Shown here: in pieces, positions 50,342-63,482 of the stretch
Layout of the letters: every line of letters starts with the position of its first letter
Position numbering within the stretch: the stretch's first letter is position 1
NCBI GenBank assembly: GCA_027886175.1
Contig: JAJNNQ010000003.1
Span: 6,797,501-6,861,500, forward strand
DNA from: Phylloscopus collybita
Taxonomy: Eukaryota > Chordata > Aves > Passeriformes > Phylloscopidae
DNA length: 64,000 nucleotides
Direction of reading: 5' to 3'
The notes under the pieces: generated by a model
The model's input: only the letters and a program-made list of their open reading frames with translations
Told to the model about the DNA's origin: nothing
Database searches by the model: none
Position numbers and translations under genes: made by a program

Positions 50342-52536
50342 GTAAACGGCGCCTGTGCTGACTGTCTCTGACGGGTTTGAATATTCACGAGTGCGGCCCG
50401 TGGCTCCTCCCCGGTGGTGGCACTGGAGGAGCAGGAGGGATGCGGAGGGTGCCCTCCCTGTGCCTCACAACCCCGGCTGCTGCTCCCCCAGGCACAGCTG
50501 TGCCAGGCTTACCGTGCCAAGCCAAAGCAGAGCAGAGGTGCCAGAGCCATGGCCAAAGTCCTCCTTGCTCTCAGGACATCAGCAGCACACCGTGGCCATC
50601 TCTGATTTAGTTTTAGAAGCACACTAATCCCCAGCCACAGGTTTGCAGCCCCAACCCCTGTGAAGCCTTTGTGCTTTTTGCAGGTGTCCTGCCTCCAGCC
50701 AGCAGCCACGCTGTCCCCTAGCCAGATCATGGCCCCACACAGCTGTTGCACATCTGAATGATGCTTCCAGCTGCCAGAGATGTTTTCTGGTTACACAAGT
50801 GCACGTGTGAGGACAAGTGTGTGTGCAATATGCTGCACAGTAGCTGGGGGTTGTTCAGCTGCTTGGAAGTGAGCTGGTGGCTCACCAACCCACTTGAGTG
50901 GTGCTGCTGCAGGGAACAGGCTGAAGGAGACAGAGGAGTAAATGAGTTACTGGGTGTCCCAGGGGAGCAGGGAAATGTGCCAAAGAGAAGGGAAGGAGAG
51001 GTTTGAAGTCCACAGACAAAGGCGGTGCTCAGTTGGGAACAAAAGTTAAATATCAATGATGAAAGAACAATTGTCAGTAATGCTCAGACTCATCCTTCAA
51101 AAATCCCTCTCCTTTGTAGTAAGATTTGCTGGACAGCTTGTCTTGTCACAAGAAGGACATGTTTGCCTTTCTTTTCTTTCCTTTGCCCCTTCCCACCTCT
51201 CCTTCAGTTCCTCTTGCAGTTTCTATTAAATGTTATCTCAAACAATCAAATTCCAGTGAAACAAAACCAGATATCAATGTATCTACAGTGCCAATTAGCA
51301 AAACACACTCTTCAGTAATTCTAATGAGACATTACTGTTGCCATCTGCTTGGGAATATGCACTCCTGAATTCAGGCAGCAGAGCTGCCCTCAGGACCCTG
51401 AAATCCTTTGGAGAATTGGCCAATTCACTGAATGTTCCTGCAAAGGTTGCAAAGGTGTTCAGCTCTTTGGATTATCTGATCCCAAACAGATACTTTGAAG
51501 ACAAAAAGGCCAGCTCTGCAGCACGAACATTCATTGGAGCTGGTTGTCTAAATGCCTCCTGTACTTCTGCCAGTCTCTTCTTTAACTGAATTTTCCCCAG
51601 GCCAGTGTCCTTCTGCATTAGAACACTGTCATGGTCCAAGGTTGGACACGTGGAGGAGATATCTGCCCACACTTTGGGCTGGCTGGAAGCTCCTGATTAG
51701 CACAGCCTTTGACTCTCACCGTGCCTTGAAGCCAGGCTTATTAACTTGGGCTCACCAGAGTCTGGTCAGTGTAAATCCAGGCAGAGCTCATCCCTGCCTG
51801 CCTGCAGAAACAGGGAAGAGGGAGCAGTATCTCTATGGCTACACACCAAGCATGGTAAATTCAGATATCTTGACAAGCCTTCGGGTGGGTTTATTTCCCA
51901 AGAGGTTGTGTAGAGCTGTACAGAAGGACTTCTTTGTACCTTGTGAATGATTAATAAAATGCAGGAGGGAAAGGGAGGAAAAGAAGATGGAAATAAGAGT
52001 GCTGAGGGCAGCCTGAGGACTGCAGAGGAGAGGTGTGAACACAGAGCAAATGCTGTTGGTGGGAGAAGCTCATCCTCCAGTGTCTGGCAGTGATTTTAAC
52101 GCATGTAAGGTCACCAGTGCCATCATTATATCAAACAAGTGGTGCCTTTTAGAGAAACAACTCACCTTAAATGACCCTTTCCCAGGAATTTTGTTCTTTA
52201 AACTTCAGACAGAAAGACTGTCATATGAATCAGCAAACTTGTCACCCAACATATGCTACAACCACAGACTTTTGAGGGGTTGCACCATAATATTAACTGT
52301 GCTGCAATGAGCCACTTGTTCTGAAGGAATCATCTCCTCCTGGGTGGAAGGTATCTCTCAGGCACCTCTTTTTGCAGGATCAGCACCAGAATATCTGTGT
52401 TTCATTGCTGTTTTAGCCCTCGACAGTTCCCCAGCTGCCACGTTTTATGCTTTGGAAAACTAGTCAAGCCTTCATTATGTCTCAGCTGTCAAAGAGGCTC
52501 TCCACACCATTGCAACAATTGGAAAAACAAAGCACT

Positions 52537-52565
52537 GGTTTGGTTTGGTTTGGTTTGGTTTGGTT
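52537..52565 (+). repeat. (GGTTT)n short tandem repeat
   Basis: Five full GGTTT units plus GGTT lie inside the first KCNMB2 coding intron. It is a pure, short microsatellite. Confidence 0.95.
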
Positions 52566-55540
52566 CAGTTTTGTCCAGCCTGGTGAGGAAGAGGGAAAGA
52601 ATTGAATGAACAAATCCACCTACAACCATCACTGAGTCTATTCTGAGGGCTCCAGAGAGATTTCCTGTTGCCATAGGTCTCCTAGCAAAAACTGGTGCAG
52701 CCAAACATACCTGTAAAGAAAAATGTAAAGAAGGTTGCTTCTGAGCAGAAAAATCCCTGAACACAGGGAATTCTGCAGGTAAGATACAGGAGTAATTTCT
52801 GACCATTGCATTCAAGGATTTCTGATATCAGTAAACACCTCACTGTGAGGTAATTTGAGTGACATCTGCATAACAAGTGTGATATCAGAGAAGTGAATGT
52901 GAATTCAAAGTCATGCTGAATTATTCAGGCAGGCAGGCATCCCTGTCTGACAAGCCCCACGACTGCGTGGTGCCAGAGGAGGCCATGTCTCCCTCAGTGT
53001 CACACCACGGTCTGTGGGCAAGGGGAGGGCTTTGAAGGTAGGTAATCTGTGTTTATTTGAAATAAATAAAGTAATTGCAGGTGCCTGGTGATGCTAGCTT
53101 TCCCATGAGGACACTTAGCACTCTTTACAGAGCTCTTAGTACTGCTCATTTTGGAGCAGGAGATACAGAAGGATCTGCTGACCACAGTGCAGAGGGATCC
53201 CCACACTGCTGCTGTGCAGGGACATGCAGAGGGAAATCTCTACTCTGGCCCCAGCAGGCACAGTCACAGCTGAGATCCTCTCTGTGGCATCTGAGCCTGG
53301 GGAGAGCAGCCAGTCTTTATCCTCTGAGCAACTTGGCAGGAAGGACTTGGAAACTTAGCAGGGGAGAACTTCGGTTTGGAAATGATCAAGGGCACGAAGG
53401 CCTGTTGTCTTGTGGGCTTGCTTCCTATTAAATGCCTTTGCACAGGTCAGGGAGATGCCGTGTTCTGGCAGCTGGGGCTTCTTTAAAAACCAGCAGCCCC
53501 CCCTCGCTGTTGTACAGGGAGTCATCACAGGTAATCACAAGTATTAGATGGAGTCACTTGTGAGCAGCGTCTGGGATGCAGCGACCTGTGCTTCAACACA
53601 GCACAGCAGGCAGCTGACTGTGGCTGTGCAGCTCTGGGATCCCAAATCAGCCAGCTAAGCAGGGTGTTATTCCAGCTGACCGAGCAGAGAGGGGCCCCTG
53701 AGCTGTGCCAAGAGTTCACAGGTACACGAACCCACCCCGCCACAGCTGCACAGGCATGTGCAGGACACTGCTGCTGCCCCGTGAGGGAGGGGCTGAGACT
53801 GCTCTCTTGGTGGCCAAATACTGGGCAAAACACATTGTGTTCCCCAAGCCAGGGCTCTGAGGGGCAAAAACGTGAAGTTTTGTAACAGCAGACGTTGTCA
53901 GTATCACACAAAGAGAATTGGCACCTCCCCAGTGCTGGCACAGGCCTGAGGAGGAGGAGGGAGGGTTGCTCAGCGTTGTCTCCTGGGCTGTGGCAGGACA
54001 GCTGTCATGGGCTGGCATGTGCCACACCACCACCCGCCCCAGCAAGGTCACCAGGCTGGCTCCTGGCAGGGATTCAGGGGGAAAAAGCCCTTAGTGAGGT
54101 GTACAAGACAATCACTTTGCTGTTGTTCAGGGCTTTGAACAAATGTTTACAGAAGAGCAATGGAAGAAGTGTTCCAAGCCTGACCTCTGAGGCAGAGCTT
54201 TCTTTAGTTTTATTTCCTGTGGTAGGTGAGCTTGGAAGATGCACCTGGCAGGTGGTCACCAGTCACCTTTCCAGGTAGCTGATTTTCACTGCACACCCTT
54301 CAGTCCATCCTTTTTTCACCTCTGCTGGCACATTCCTTGGCTCAAGGCCACATGGGAAGCATTTGTTACCAATCTCAATTAGCTATTTATTTTTAAATCG
54401 TCCACTTGCATCCCTTTTATGTCCTGTGACATTGGTGAGTGATTGCACTGGGCCTGCTTTGTGCCTACACATTGACACAAGTTATGCTGTGTGATCATTT
54501 AATGTGCTGGAACTGCATGACAATCTCTGCCTTCCTGTCTGCTTCCATTTGGGAGCAATGCAAATCCTAATGGCAGCAGCCAAATACAGTTTGATAAATA
54601 ATAATAGAAAACTAACATTAGATTATTACTCTACATTACTTCTTGAAGGCGATTGCATCTGCCAGTTTACAATGTATTTTTTTTTCTCCTGAACAGCAGA
54701 GAAAATCTTGACAGGCTGAATTACCATTTCATTTCCAGCTAGGAAAACACTGACAAGCTCTAAAGGAGGGTTTTGAAGAGAAACCATGGACACCTAAAGA
54801 TGTAAACTACAGTTGGATAAAAAAACCTCTTAGGTTCTTAGGTATGGGAGACTGTTGACTGCAGTACCATTTAAGCAAGATTTTTGCTATAAAACCCCAC
54901 ACCATATGTGCTTTTCCTGACTATGACTCATCATCTAAATAGGAATTCAATTCCAGCCTCAGAGAGCCTATGATTAAACATATTTTTTTGCTGTTGCTTC
55001 TGCAGTGTTTATGTATGATTTTACATCTGTCCTATCTCTATTTCTTTATCCTTAATAGTCAATGTAAGTTCTCTGGTTGACCTGACTCAGTGATTTTATT
55101 TTTTTCCCCCACGGGTGAGTGAAACTTGTTGGCTTCAGCTTAAAGGAGCGGTGGGTTTGCCAGAGCCCAAAGTGACGTTGATGTTGCTCACCTGCCATTT
55201 TGCAGACAGTAGAAGAGGAACTTCTCCCACCTGTACTACTGTGTCCATGTTATGGTGGTGCCAGGGCTCAGAGGTGTGCGGTTCACATGCTTCGGGTGCT
55301 GCCTGGATGATTCAAAAGAACCATAACAGAAAACACAGGAGATTTTGACCAGCCTCAGGTCTGTAAGTACATTTTAAACCCACAAAGTTTGAGTGTGTTT
55401 GAAATGTACTCAAATATTTCCTTCTCCACCATTGTGTCCTCATGACCCATTGAATCATCAAAGGCTCGGAGATGAAAGAAGGACTTATGGTTAGAAAATG
55501 CAAAGGACTCTCTGCTGAAGGGGGAATGGTTTGTTGTATC

Positions 55541-55580
55541 TTCTTTTTCTTCTTTTTTTTTCTTTTTTTTTTTTTTTTTT
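55541..55580 (+). repeat. T-rich tract (TTC/T18)
   Basis: An interrupted T/C tract ends in 18 consecutive T before AATCCCAG. It lies in the first KCNMB2 coding intron, far from the acceptor at 56279, so it is not that exon's polypyrimidine tract. Confidence 0.95.
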
Positions 55581-56279
55581 AATCCCAGAACAAATAGCTC
55601 TGGTGGATAATTCTCTGTGAGAGTTTTTACATGAGTAACTGGCCTTCCAAAAAGCTGTTGTATGAATAAAGCAAATAAGCTCTCAATCAAAAAAAAACAC
55701 CAAAAAACAACCCCACAGAAATCAATTGCAAAATCCCCATAGTGTTTCATGAGCTTTGAGTCACACTCAGGGTGGAAAATTGCCCAAACCAATAGCCTGT
55801 AGTGGATCAAAAGAGAGCATGGTCCCTTCAGATAATATTAATGATGATTCTTCTCAGGCTATTTCCTACATGTGGTAACATAAGACCTGTTACCCTACTG
55901 AGCTGGAGAAAAGACACCTCATACACCTGAACATCTTCTAGCGGCCTAAGATGGCTCTGGCAGGTCAAATGCACCTCTGGGATAATTCTACTGGGCCAAA
56001 GAGGCTGTACCAAAGAAGGATTTACTGAGCTGGCACAAGTGTCTAACATTTGTATTTGCTGTAAGGGATTTTTGCCTTTTCAGAAATGACTGTAATTTAT
56101 TTTGGAGATGAGTAAGTTTCCACCAGGTCAGAGTGAATCCCTTGAAAAAGGACACCTGAGGATCTTTAAGCCTTTCTCTCCCATGAGATGGGTATGGAGG
56201 TGGAACTGCCCACCCTGTAGAGGCTGCATTGGTGATTAAATACGGACTTCACATAAGAATGTATTGTTTTCAACCTCAG

Positions 56280-56450
56280 AAATATTTACCAAAAAATCAG
56301 GGATCACGACCTGCTGGACAAAAGGAAAACAGTCACAGCCCTAAAAGCTGGAGAAGACCGGGCCATACTCCTGGGGCTGGCCATGATGGTGTGCTCTATC
56401 ATGATGTACTTCCTGCTGGGAATCACGCTCCTACGCTCCTACATGCAAAG
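56280..56450 (+). CDS. KCNMB2: KCNMB2 second coding exon: cytoplasmic linker and first transmembrane segment
   Basis: This 171-base exon encodes residues 19-75 plus two bases of codon 76. It completes Arg19 (AG|A) from the previous exon, which confirms the splice phase. The protein reads NIYQKIRDHDLLDKRK, then a basic juxtamembrane stretch with the KAGEDRAILLG motif. The first transmembrane helix follows at about residues 47-69 (LLGLAMMVCSIMMYFLLGIT), ending at LLRSYMQ. The acceptor is TTTTCAACCTCAG|A and the donor is GCAAAG|GTAATT. The peptide matches the mammalian beta-2 subunit almost residue for residue as I recall it. The juxtamembrane and TM1 region contacts the voltage-sensor and S0 region of the BK alpha subunit in the known complex. 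No stop or frameshift is present. Confidence 0.97.
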
Positions 56451-58937
56451 GTAATTTCATGGTTGTCCCTGGCCTCACGCCCCCTGCTCCAGCTGACTTC
56501 TTGTGGCTTATTCTTTTGACTCTTCTTTGTTAAAGTTTTATAATTGTTCATTTGGTCAGCACACGCCTAACTCTGCGCTTCCCCACCCCAGTATAAATTA
56601 GGTGTAGGCACAGTGAAAGCAATTTGAGTAATACTGGCATGAAGTGAGGGAAGAATTAGATCCCTATTTGACAAAATCTCAATCCACAGGCTTTAGACTT
56701 GGCACGGTTTAACACCAGAATAATATCCATATCAGCTGGCCTGCAGCCTGCTGTACCTTATAAGCTTCTCAGGGGCTGTTGCTGCAGAGCCCAGACTCAG
56801 GACAAAAGAGCAAAAAATATTCTGCAGCCTTGAGAAACAGTACACTTCCAAATGAAGGATGGAGAATTAATTTGGGAAAGAAGTCAAGCTCTTTGTAGCA
56901 TGTAGTTTTCCATGTCAGTTATTACTTTCATTTTAACAAGTGAAATCCTCATGAAAGATAGTAATTTGCTGAAAGCAAAAGACCATTTTTCATTATTCCT
57001 GCACTTAATTTTTCTGAGGTTTTCTCTGGCTTCTTCCTCTGCCACTGAGCAGAGAGTTTGGCCTGTGATTCATTAACAACATTTGTAATCAGTTTTCAAG
57101 CATGAGCCCTATTTAAAATCCAGCACGGGCTGCAATAAGGCTGTCAGTGATGGGGATTTTTTCTGTCCTGATTGGTGGAGTTAAGAGAATGAAAAATGTT
57201 TTAGCTGGGGATCAAAATACTAATCTGCCGTGCCCCAAACCATGCTGAGGCAGGGGCACAAACCTGGAGCATTTTGGGTTAAACACCACAGGCTTCTTCT
57301 TCAGGCAGATGCAAGAAGTGCCTACAGTTACATGGTGTGAACATCCTCAATTATACTGGTGCACCTGCATGAGAATGTTCCCTCTTGACCCTGCAGTGAT
57401 AAGGAATACAGATGAGGATGAGCTGTACTGATTCGCAGCACCTTATTTATGTGATAAAGTTATTTGTCCCTTTTTAAAATCAAGGCAAAATTTACCTTTT
57501 GAAAACTGAGATCAAGACCTGTTAAGTATCCAAGAGCATTTGCTATTCCAAATTGCTCTCCCAGATCTTTCAGCAATATCAGGGTCAATTGCAGAGGCTC
57601 CTAAGGTCAAAATTGCTCACGTGGAAAGAGTTGATTTATATTATAAGATATGTGGAAAAAAAAATTGCCAGAAGATATCAAAGCACCTCCAAAGTATCAA
57701 CTATTCCATCCTCACAAGTCTGTGGTAGGTAGGTGTTACTTTAGTACCCCCCTGCATGAATAAAACAGCAGCCAGAAAGGTGAAAGTGAGGCAAAGACAA
57801 CCCAGGAGCCTTTGCTGTCACTTTTCCACACAGACAGATCTCCTCAGGGGTTATTCTCCTTTACAGCAACATCCCTCCAACAAATACTGCCTGGGAGGGG
57901 GGAAAAAATCCTTTCATTCCATTTCCCCCTGGAAAACGTAGCATAATTTAAATGTAAAGCATTAAATTGAAGCATAAATGTAAAACAGAACATACAAGCA
58001 GAATTACTGCCAAAGTAAAGCAGCAATAGAATTAGTCAGAAATCTTTGATATCACTTACTATGCAAAGCCTCTCATAGGTGTTTTGAGAGGCAAGCAGAC
58101 CCTTGTCCCCTTCAGGGGGGGTAGGGGAAGACAGCCACATTGGGGATCAGCTGAGGGGCTGAGCACAATTAAATAGAAACTCTGGGTGAAACCTTCCCCC
58201 AGCCCACAAAGTTTTTTTTGCAGAGCCCTCAGTGTGCCCTTTCCCCAAGGAAAACACAGCTGTAGATTTTTAAATACATGCCAGCAAACATTGCTAGTGC
58301 ACAGCCAGGCTCCATCATTCCAGTTTTAGCCTCTGGTGAACTGGAGATGAGATGAAATCCTCCAGAAAAGTTACAACCACTGACTTAACTTACAGAAAAC
58401 CAAGCAAGCTGCCACTAGGAAGAGCTTTCCCATAGACAGAGCTGCATGTACCACTTGAGAGTTCCTAGGTCTTCATGTATATGAGAATCCATACCCTGCT
58501 AACTCAAAATTTTCCTCTCAACCTTCACTTTAAATTGACCTAGACTTTGAGTTAACCCTCAAGTCTTAGCTCAGGGTGTCTTGTCATGCAGCCCTGTGTG
58601 TGTTGTGCTCTCCCCAGCGCAGGCTGCTCAGTTTTCTTCTCTCTCTGCTGACACCCTTTCAAACACCTTCTGCAGGGTCAGAGTTCCAGTTCACTTTCCA
58701 TTTATACACAGACAGAAGTGAATAGGGTAACTTTGTGCCCAAAGGCTAAACTCTGGGTACTACAGAGTAAAACACTGTCTGTGATGTGTGACATGAGACA
58801 GCCCAGGCTTTGCTGCAACACGTAGCCTCTCCTACATGATGCCCCCAGTACATCTCTGATGGGAATCCTGAGGTGGCTTTAGTGCTTATTTGCCTTTTCT
58901 TGCCATGCTCTAATGTTTCTTTTTTTTTCCTATTTAG
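56451..58937 (+). other. KCNMB2 intron between coding exons 2 and 3
   Basis: This 2.5-kb GT/AG intron interrupts codon 76 after its second base. It is AT-rich unique sequence. No coding feature, clear transposon or long simple repeat was recognised in it. Confidence 0.9.
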
Positions 58938-59133
58938 TGTCTGGACAGAAGAGACTCAGTGCTCACTTCTCAATGCATCCATCACAGAAACCTTTAACTG
59001 CTCATTTAACTGCGGTCCCGAGTGCTGGAAAATCTCTCAGTACCCCTGCCTGCAGGTGTATGTTAATCTCACCTCTTCTGGCCAGAAGCTTCTACTCTAC
59101 CACACCGAGGAAACAATGAAAATTAATTCTGAG
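58938..59133 (+). CDS. KCNMB2: KCNMB2 third coding exon: first half of extracellular loop
   Basis: This 196-base exon encodes residues 76-141, starting SVWTEETQCS and ending EETMKINSE at a phase-0 boundary. It is the proximal part of the large extracellular loop that lies over the BK pore entrance. N-glycosylation sequons are at Asn88 (NAS), Asn96 (NCS) and Asn119 (NLT). Cysteines at 84, 97, 101, 105 and 113 fit the disulfide-rich loop of the family. The acceptor is a long T-rich tract ending CCTATTTAG|T, with a possible branch point CTAAT near 58910. The donor is GAG|GTAAGA. Relative to the mammalian protein as I remember it, the loop carries a few mild changes (for example Asn100, Glu104, Ile108, Gln125, Met136, Ser140-Glu141). 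About 94 residues, including the rest of the loop and TM2, are not in this window. Confidence 0.97.
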
Positions 59134-59889
59134 GTAAGAGCACAGAATAAAATTTGTTCCTAAATGGGTTTCTGGAGGGCTTCTCATCTCATTACATCCA
59201 TTCCTCGCTTTAAAGCAATATAAGGCTTCCAGCTCCTGCTTCACTGATAAATACAGAGCAGAGAAAACAGAAATCAGTGCACAAACCCAGCTCACATGCC
59301 TGGAGAGGGAAAACTTTCTGCTTCCATCCATTTCACACGGGGTGCTGTGCCCCAAGGGCTGGAGCCTCCCTCACCCTTTTCAAGTGCTTTACAGCAGCAG
59401 GGGATCACCGAGCACTTGATATTCTTGTGGAGCTATGGACAAGTCACTTCCCACCCAGGAATGGCTCCCCATGACCCCTAGAAATGTGCAGGGAGCATTT
59501 CATCTCAGTGTGGCAGTGAGAATGGAAATGGCACCATTTCTGTAGGGCCAGGAAAGGTGGTGGGGAGAGACAAGAGCCCATCTCCCTCTCCGGTGACAAA
59601 CTGTGCCTGAGCAGCTCCACTGAGGTCAGCTCTGCTGCTGGGCTCCAGTCACCGCATTTACCCGGCACAGACCCTGAAAGTTTGCTCCTTGGGGAGTGCC
59701 AAGACAAAAGCAGCAGCATAAATACAAAAGGCCTGGCTTTGGGGAGTGAATAAGATAAGGAGCCGCCCCATCTTTACAGCTCAACTTCCCTGATTCCAGA
59801 CATTGAGCTGACGGAATCATTTCGAGCAAGCCCGAGGGATTCCCCTCTCTGCTCCTGCAAGTACAAACTCCAGGAGCAGTCAGTCCAGG

Positions 59890-60240
59890 CAGGTGGGACG
59901 GAGGGAGCTGCTGTGCGGGGCTGTGCGGAGGCAGCAGCTGCAGGGAGCAGAGCAGCGCAGCTGTGCGCCAGCCGAGCATCCCCCGCGGCCAGCGCCCGCC
60001 TCCGCAGCCGGCTCCGCGCTCCTTCCAGGGGAAGGCGAGATGGGAACAGGGAAATGTCCCTCTCCCCCTTCCTTCCTGCGTGCCGACAGCGCCTGTGGCC
60101 CTGACAGCACAGACCGGAGTGAGCTGGAGTCATTAGCCTTACAGGTGCCAGGTTTTCTTGAGCGACTCGGTTATCCAAGGTCACTGAACCCCAAACTTGG
60201 CAAAGCACGCCCCGGAACAGCAGAGCCCCGGATCAGGCTG
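59890..60240. promoter_or_regulatory. Intronic CpG-rich block in KCNMB2
   Basis: Roughly thirty CpGs lie in 350 bases, densest at 59960-60050 (CCCCCGCGGCCAGCGCCCGCC, CCGCAGCCGGCTCCGCGC). The block is G+C-rich, has several GC-box-like cores, and sits in the intron after coding exon 3. The rest of the intron is CpG-poor. This is typical of an intragenic CpG island that could be an alternative promoter, an enhancer or an antisense start. It does not encode a recognisable protein. Confidence 0.5.
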
Positions 60241-61110
60241 CTGACAACGGAACCTATTGTGTTTCTATTTATGGCAGCCGTTCAGTAGAACAAATTACTT
60301 CTGCATATTAAGATGAAGTGATATTAAAATCAGTCAAAGCACGGCATGGTTGCACTAGGCTGCTTATTCTGCTGGATAATTAACCCTCGTGGCTGAGGGA
60401 TGGAGTCCTCTGGATCTGAAGTGTGAAATGGAGAAAAGTTCCCTCTTTTTCCCCTCCACTCTGGCATCAGGGCCAGAAGAGGCATTCACTGTCTGTGAAG
60501 CCTGAGGCAGGGCAGACAGACAGAGCCCACCTCCTGCAGGGACACAAGCGAAATCGTGATGTTCATGCCTCAGTTTGATTAAAAGAGATCAGATCCTCTG
60601 TGCTCCACTGATTCAAAGAAATCGAGAGATTCAGCATAAATCTCCACATTCTGTTATTGATCATTTTTGCTTGCTGAAATGGACTTTGAAATTCTCCCAG
60701 ATGCCACCCCCTCTTAATTTAGTGCAGGCACAGTTAATACTTCTCCAGCCCAAGGTTGTTTTACAGGTTAAGCTCTGCTCTCAGGAGGATTCCTAGGTTT
60801 TCCTGACATGCTGCTGGCTATGTGACCTGAATACAAAAGCAGGTTTCAGTGGAAGTTTGCAATGTCTATAAAATACCTATCTTCATGCTCGTGGCTCTGA
60901 TCAGCAGAGTTTCCAAGCTCAAATCAGCACAACCTATCTAAGCATCCCAGATGTGCTTTCCCTCTTCCCTGGCCAAAGAGCATCCCCATGCAGCAGGGAA
61001 GCAGTCCTGAGCAGTGCTGGGTGGTGATGCTGTGATGCTCCAGCTGGGTGCTAAGCTGTCTCTCTCCACCCCCTTACTCAGGTCTGTGTTCCCCTGTCTT
61101 TACCCTTGCC

Positions 61111-61133
61111 AAAAAAAAAAAAAAAAAAAAAAA
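61111..61133 (+). repeat. A23 homopolymer
   Basis: An uninterrupted run of 23 A lies between CCCTTGCC and TCCACC in the last KCNMB2 intron. No associated element was recognised. Confidence 0.95.
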
Positions 61134-62332
61134 TCCACCATGTGCCTAGCTCACTGAGTTCTGATATTACTGGGGACAGCACAGAGTGCAGTCCTGACAC
61201 TCCAAGGGCAACACCAGTGACCTTCAAAAGGTGAGCACCTCTCCACCAACCTCTCTGCTTTGCTGAGCACCCACACACACAGACAGAGAAGCATCTGGAG
61301 CTTCTCTCTCTCCTCTCCTCGCCAGCCAGCACGGACAGAGCAAAATCCACTTTGATTTTAAATGATGGTTTATCCAGGAGAATTGCTGTCTAACCTGGCT
61401 GTCAGCTCAGAAGGTGGAGTAAGGAGTAGGTACAATTTATACTGAGATCTACAGCATGCTGCTGCCAGTCTCCAGTGGGAATCAGTGGGAAGTCAGTGGA
61501 CGTCTGTCAAGCTGCTCGAGTCTTTCCAAGAAAAGCACAGAAGATTTTTTTTTTTTCTGGCTTTTCATTGATCTTGCTGTGCCTACTTTATCTCTAGCCT
61601 TTAGGACAAGCTCAGCCCCTTGTCAATACCACAGACAAAACAGTTTAAATGCTTCCATGGCTGCACTTTCCTTCCTCAGCTGCCACAGGCTGTAACGGCC
61701 TCTGCAAAAGGTAAATCAGCCATGGAGCCAGGCTGTCACCGTGAGGAAGGGCTGTGGTGGTTAAAGCAATTAGAGAGACCCCATTTTGATCTCATATTAT
61801 GTAATTTTGACTCTTTTCCTGTCATTGGAGCTACTGCTGATTTATATCAGTTCTCCATTAGTGAGATAACAAGAAGGATTTAATCACCAAAATCAGCTGT
61901 AACTGCCTGAGACTCAGAAGTGATGCTCAGGGTTTCTCACTGAAGACTCAGGAAGCCAGGAAGGAGTTTGCCTGGTGCAGGGAGGGGAAGCAGAGGTGCT
62001 CAGCAGTGGATTCCAGTAAACCTATTTCAAGGCTGGAACTGGAGAATTCCATCTGGAGGAATCAATTCAGGCCGACTCAGACACAGAACTCCTCCTTCAA
62101 CACTTCTCCAAACTTGTTGCACTTTTCAAACGAGGTGTAAATTGACATCCTGACTATTTTCTCACAAATGTTGCCACAGCACATCCTAAGTTTCCAGGCT
62201 CAGCTTGGACACCAATCCCAGACATATGATGAGAGCTGTGTATTTCACTGCCCAGTCTGAGCTGGGGGCTTTTCTGGCAATAGCCTTTTTAGTGTACCTT
62301 CATTGATTTAAGGGAAACTGCCTCCAGCTCAC

Positions 62333-62475
62333 CTGGAGAAGTTGTGTGATCTCCATCCTTGGAGATATTCATAACCTGACTGGACAGGTCCCTGAGCAAC
62401 TCTGCACTGAGCAGGGCACTGGACTGGATGTCTGCAGAAGTAGTTCAGACAGGATACCTACCCAATCCTTTATAC
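62333..62475 (+). mobile_element. CR1 LINE 3'-end fragment in last KCNMB2 intron
   Basis: The stretch GGAGAAGTTGTGTGATCTCC, ATCCTTGGAGATATTCATAACCTGACTGGACA, CCTGAGCAACTCTG and GGGCACTGGACTGGATGTCTGCAGA follows the 3' region of an avian CR1 subfamily in sense orientation. The usual terminal octamers are not clear. It is diverged from memory-based consensus but its order of motifs is intact. The edges are approximate. Confidence 0.72.
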
Positions 62476-63452
62476 TAGGAAAGTAGAGATGAAAACATTA
62501 ATAACAACTTATTTTTGTAACTGTCTGGTAGATCCTTCCTGTGCTCAGATTGCAAGGAACGCAAGAACCACCTTTCTCATGCTGTATCACAGGAGCTTCA
62601 CCTGAGCTAGAGCACCAGCCATTGTTTACTTGCAGATTTCCAAGTGTTTGGCAATGCAGAAGTGACAAAAACCAGCAGAGGTTTAATTGTCTTCATAGGT
62701 ACAGCATAGCAGTTGTGGATATAAAATTCCTTACCAGGCATTGGAGGAAACCATTGAAAATTTAAGCTATGGAAAGCAAAGAAAACATCAATACATCCCA
62801 TTATTGAGTCTTCCTACTTGTTTGCCAAACACCCATGAAACACAGCCCTGTGCTACCCCTGGGATCTCACTGGCAAAGCTGAGATGCTGAAGGAGGCCAA
62901 GAGCACCCCACAACCAAAATTTAATATCCTTGTGCTGAGGACCTTCTCAAAGCTAAGACCAAGATGTTTCCAGGATCTCAGGAGAACCAGAGTGAGGCAG
63001 ATAGCAGAGGGCACACAAACCTTGGAGAGCACCTGGGGGACAGCCTGAGGAGAGAGACAGCTTCAGCACAAGAAGTCTGGATGAGAGGCAAAATAAATCA
63101 GCTTCCCTTGCACAGCTGCACTTCACAGTTTCATGCTCCCAGGCCCTCCATCATGGGCAGCCCAGCAGGGCTGGTGGCTCTGTGCCAGCAGGTGTAGGAG
63201 GAGCAGCTCGAGTTCTGCTTCAGGCCCCCTCTGAAAACACTTGGACAGTACTTGGGCTCACTGCACTCTTGGGATATTTCTGCAAACTTAGAGCCCAGGA
63301 ATCTTTCACCATTTTGGCTTCCACGTATCTTCTGTTTTCTGTCAATGAGAAGTTGTATTTTGCAAAAGTGGCCAAGTTCTCATTTCGGCACTTCATTCAG
63401 GATATTTCATGGGAATTCCAGAAACAGAGACGTATAGCAAAAAAATGACAAG

Positions 63453-63482
63453 AAAAAAAAAAAAAACAAAAACAAAAACAAA
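63453..63482 (+). repeat. A-rich (CAAAAA)n tract
   Basis: A14 is followed by repeated CAAAAA units. It is a low-complexity tract in the last KCNMB2 intron. Confidence 0.93.

Larger units (their letters stand above)
50342..56279 (+). other. KCNMB2 intron between coding exons 1 and 2
   Basis: This 5.9-kb GT/AG intron interrupts codon 19 after its second base. It holds a short GGTTT tandem repeat at 52537-52565 and a T-rich tract at 55541-55580. The first 180 bases are relatively CpG-rich. I see no additional exon, RNA gene or recognisable transposon in it, and the open frames within it are short and unlike any known protein. Confidence 0.9.

Noticed and set aside
49974..50345. 123-codon frame ending in the KCNMB2 N-terminus, suggesting an extended protein
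   Set aside because: A polypyrimidine tract and AG at 50230 indicate that the exon starts there. The known family begins at MFIW, and the frame reads through the donor to a stop in the intron.
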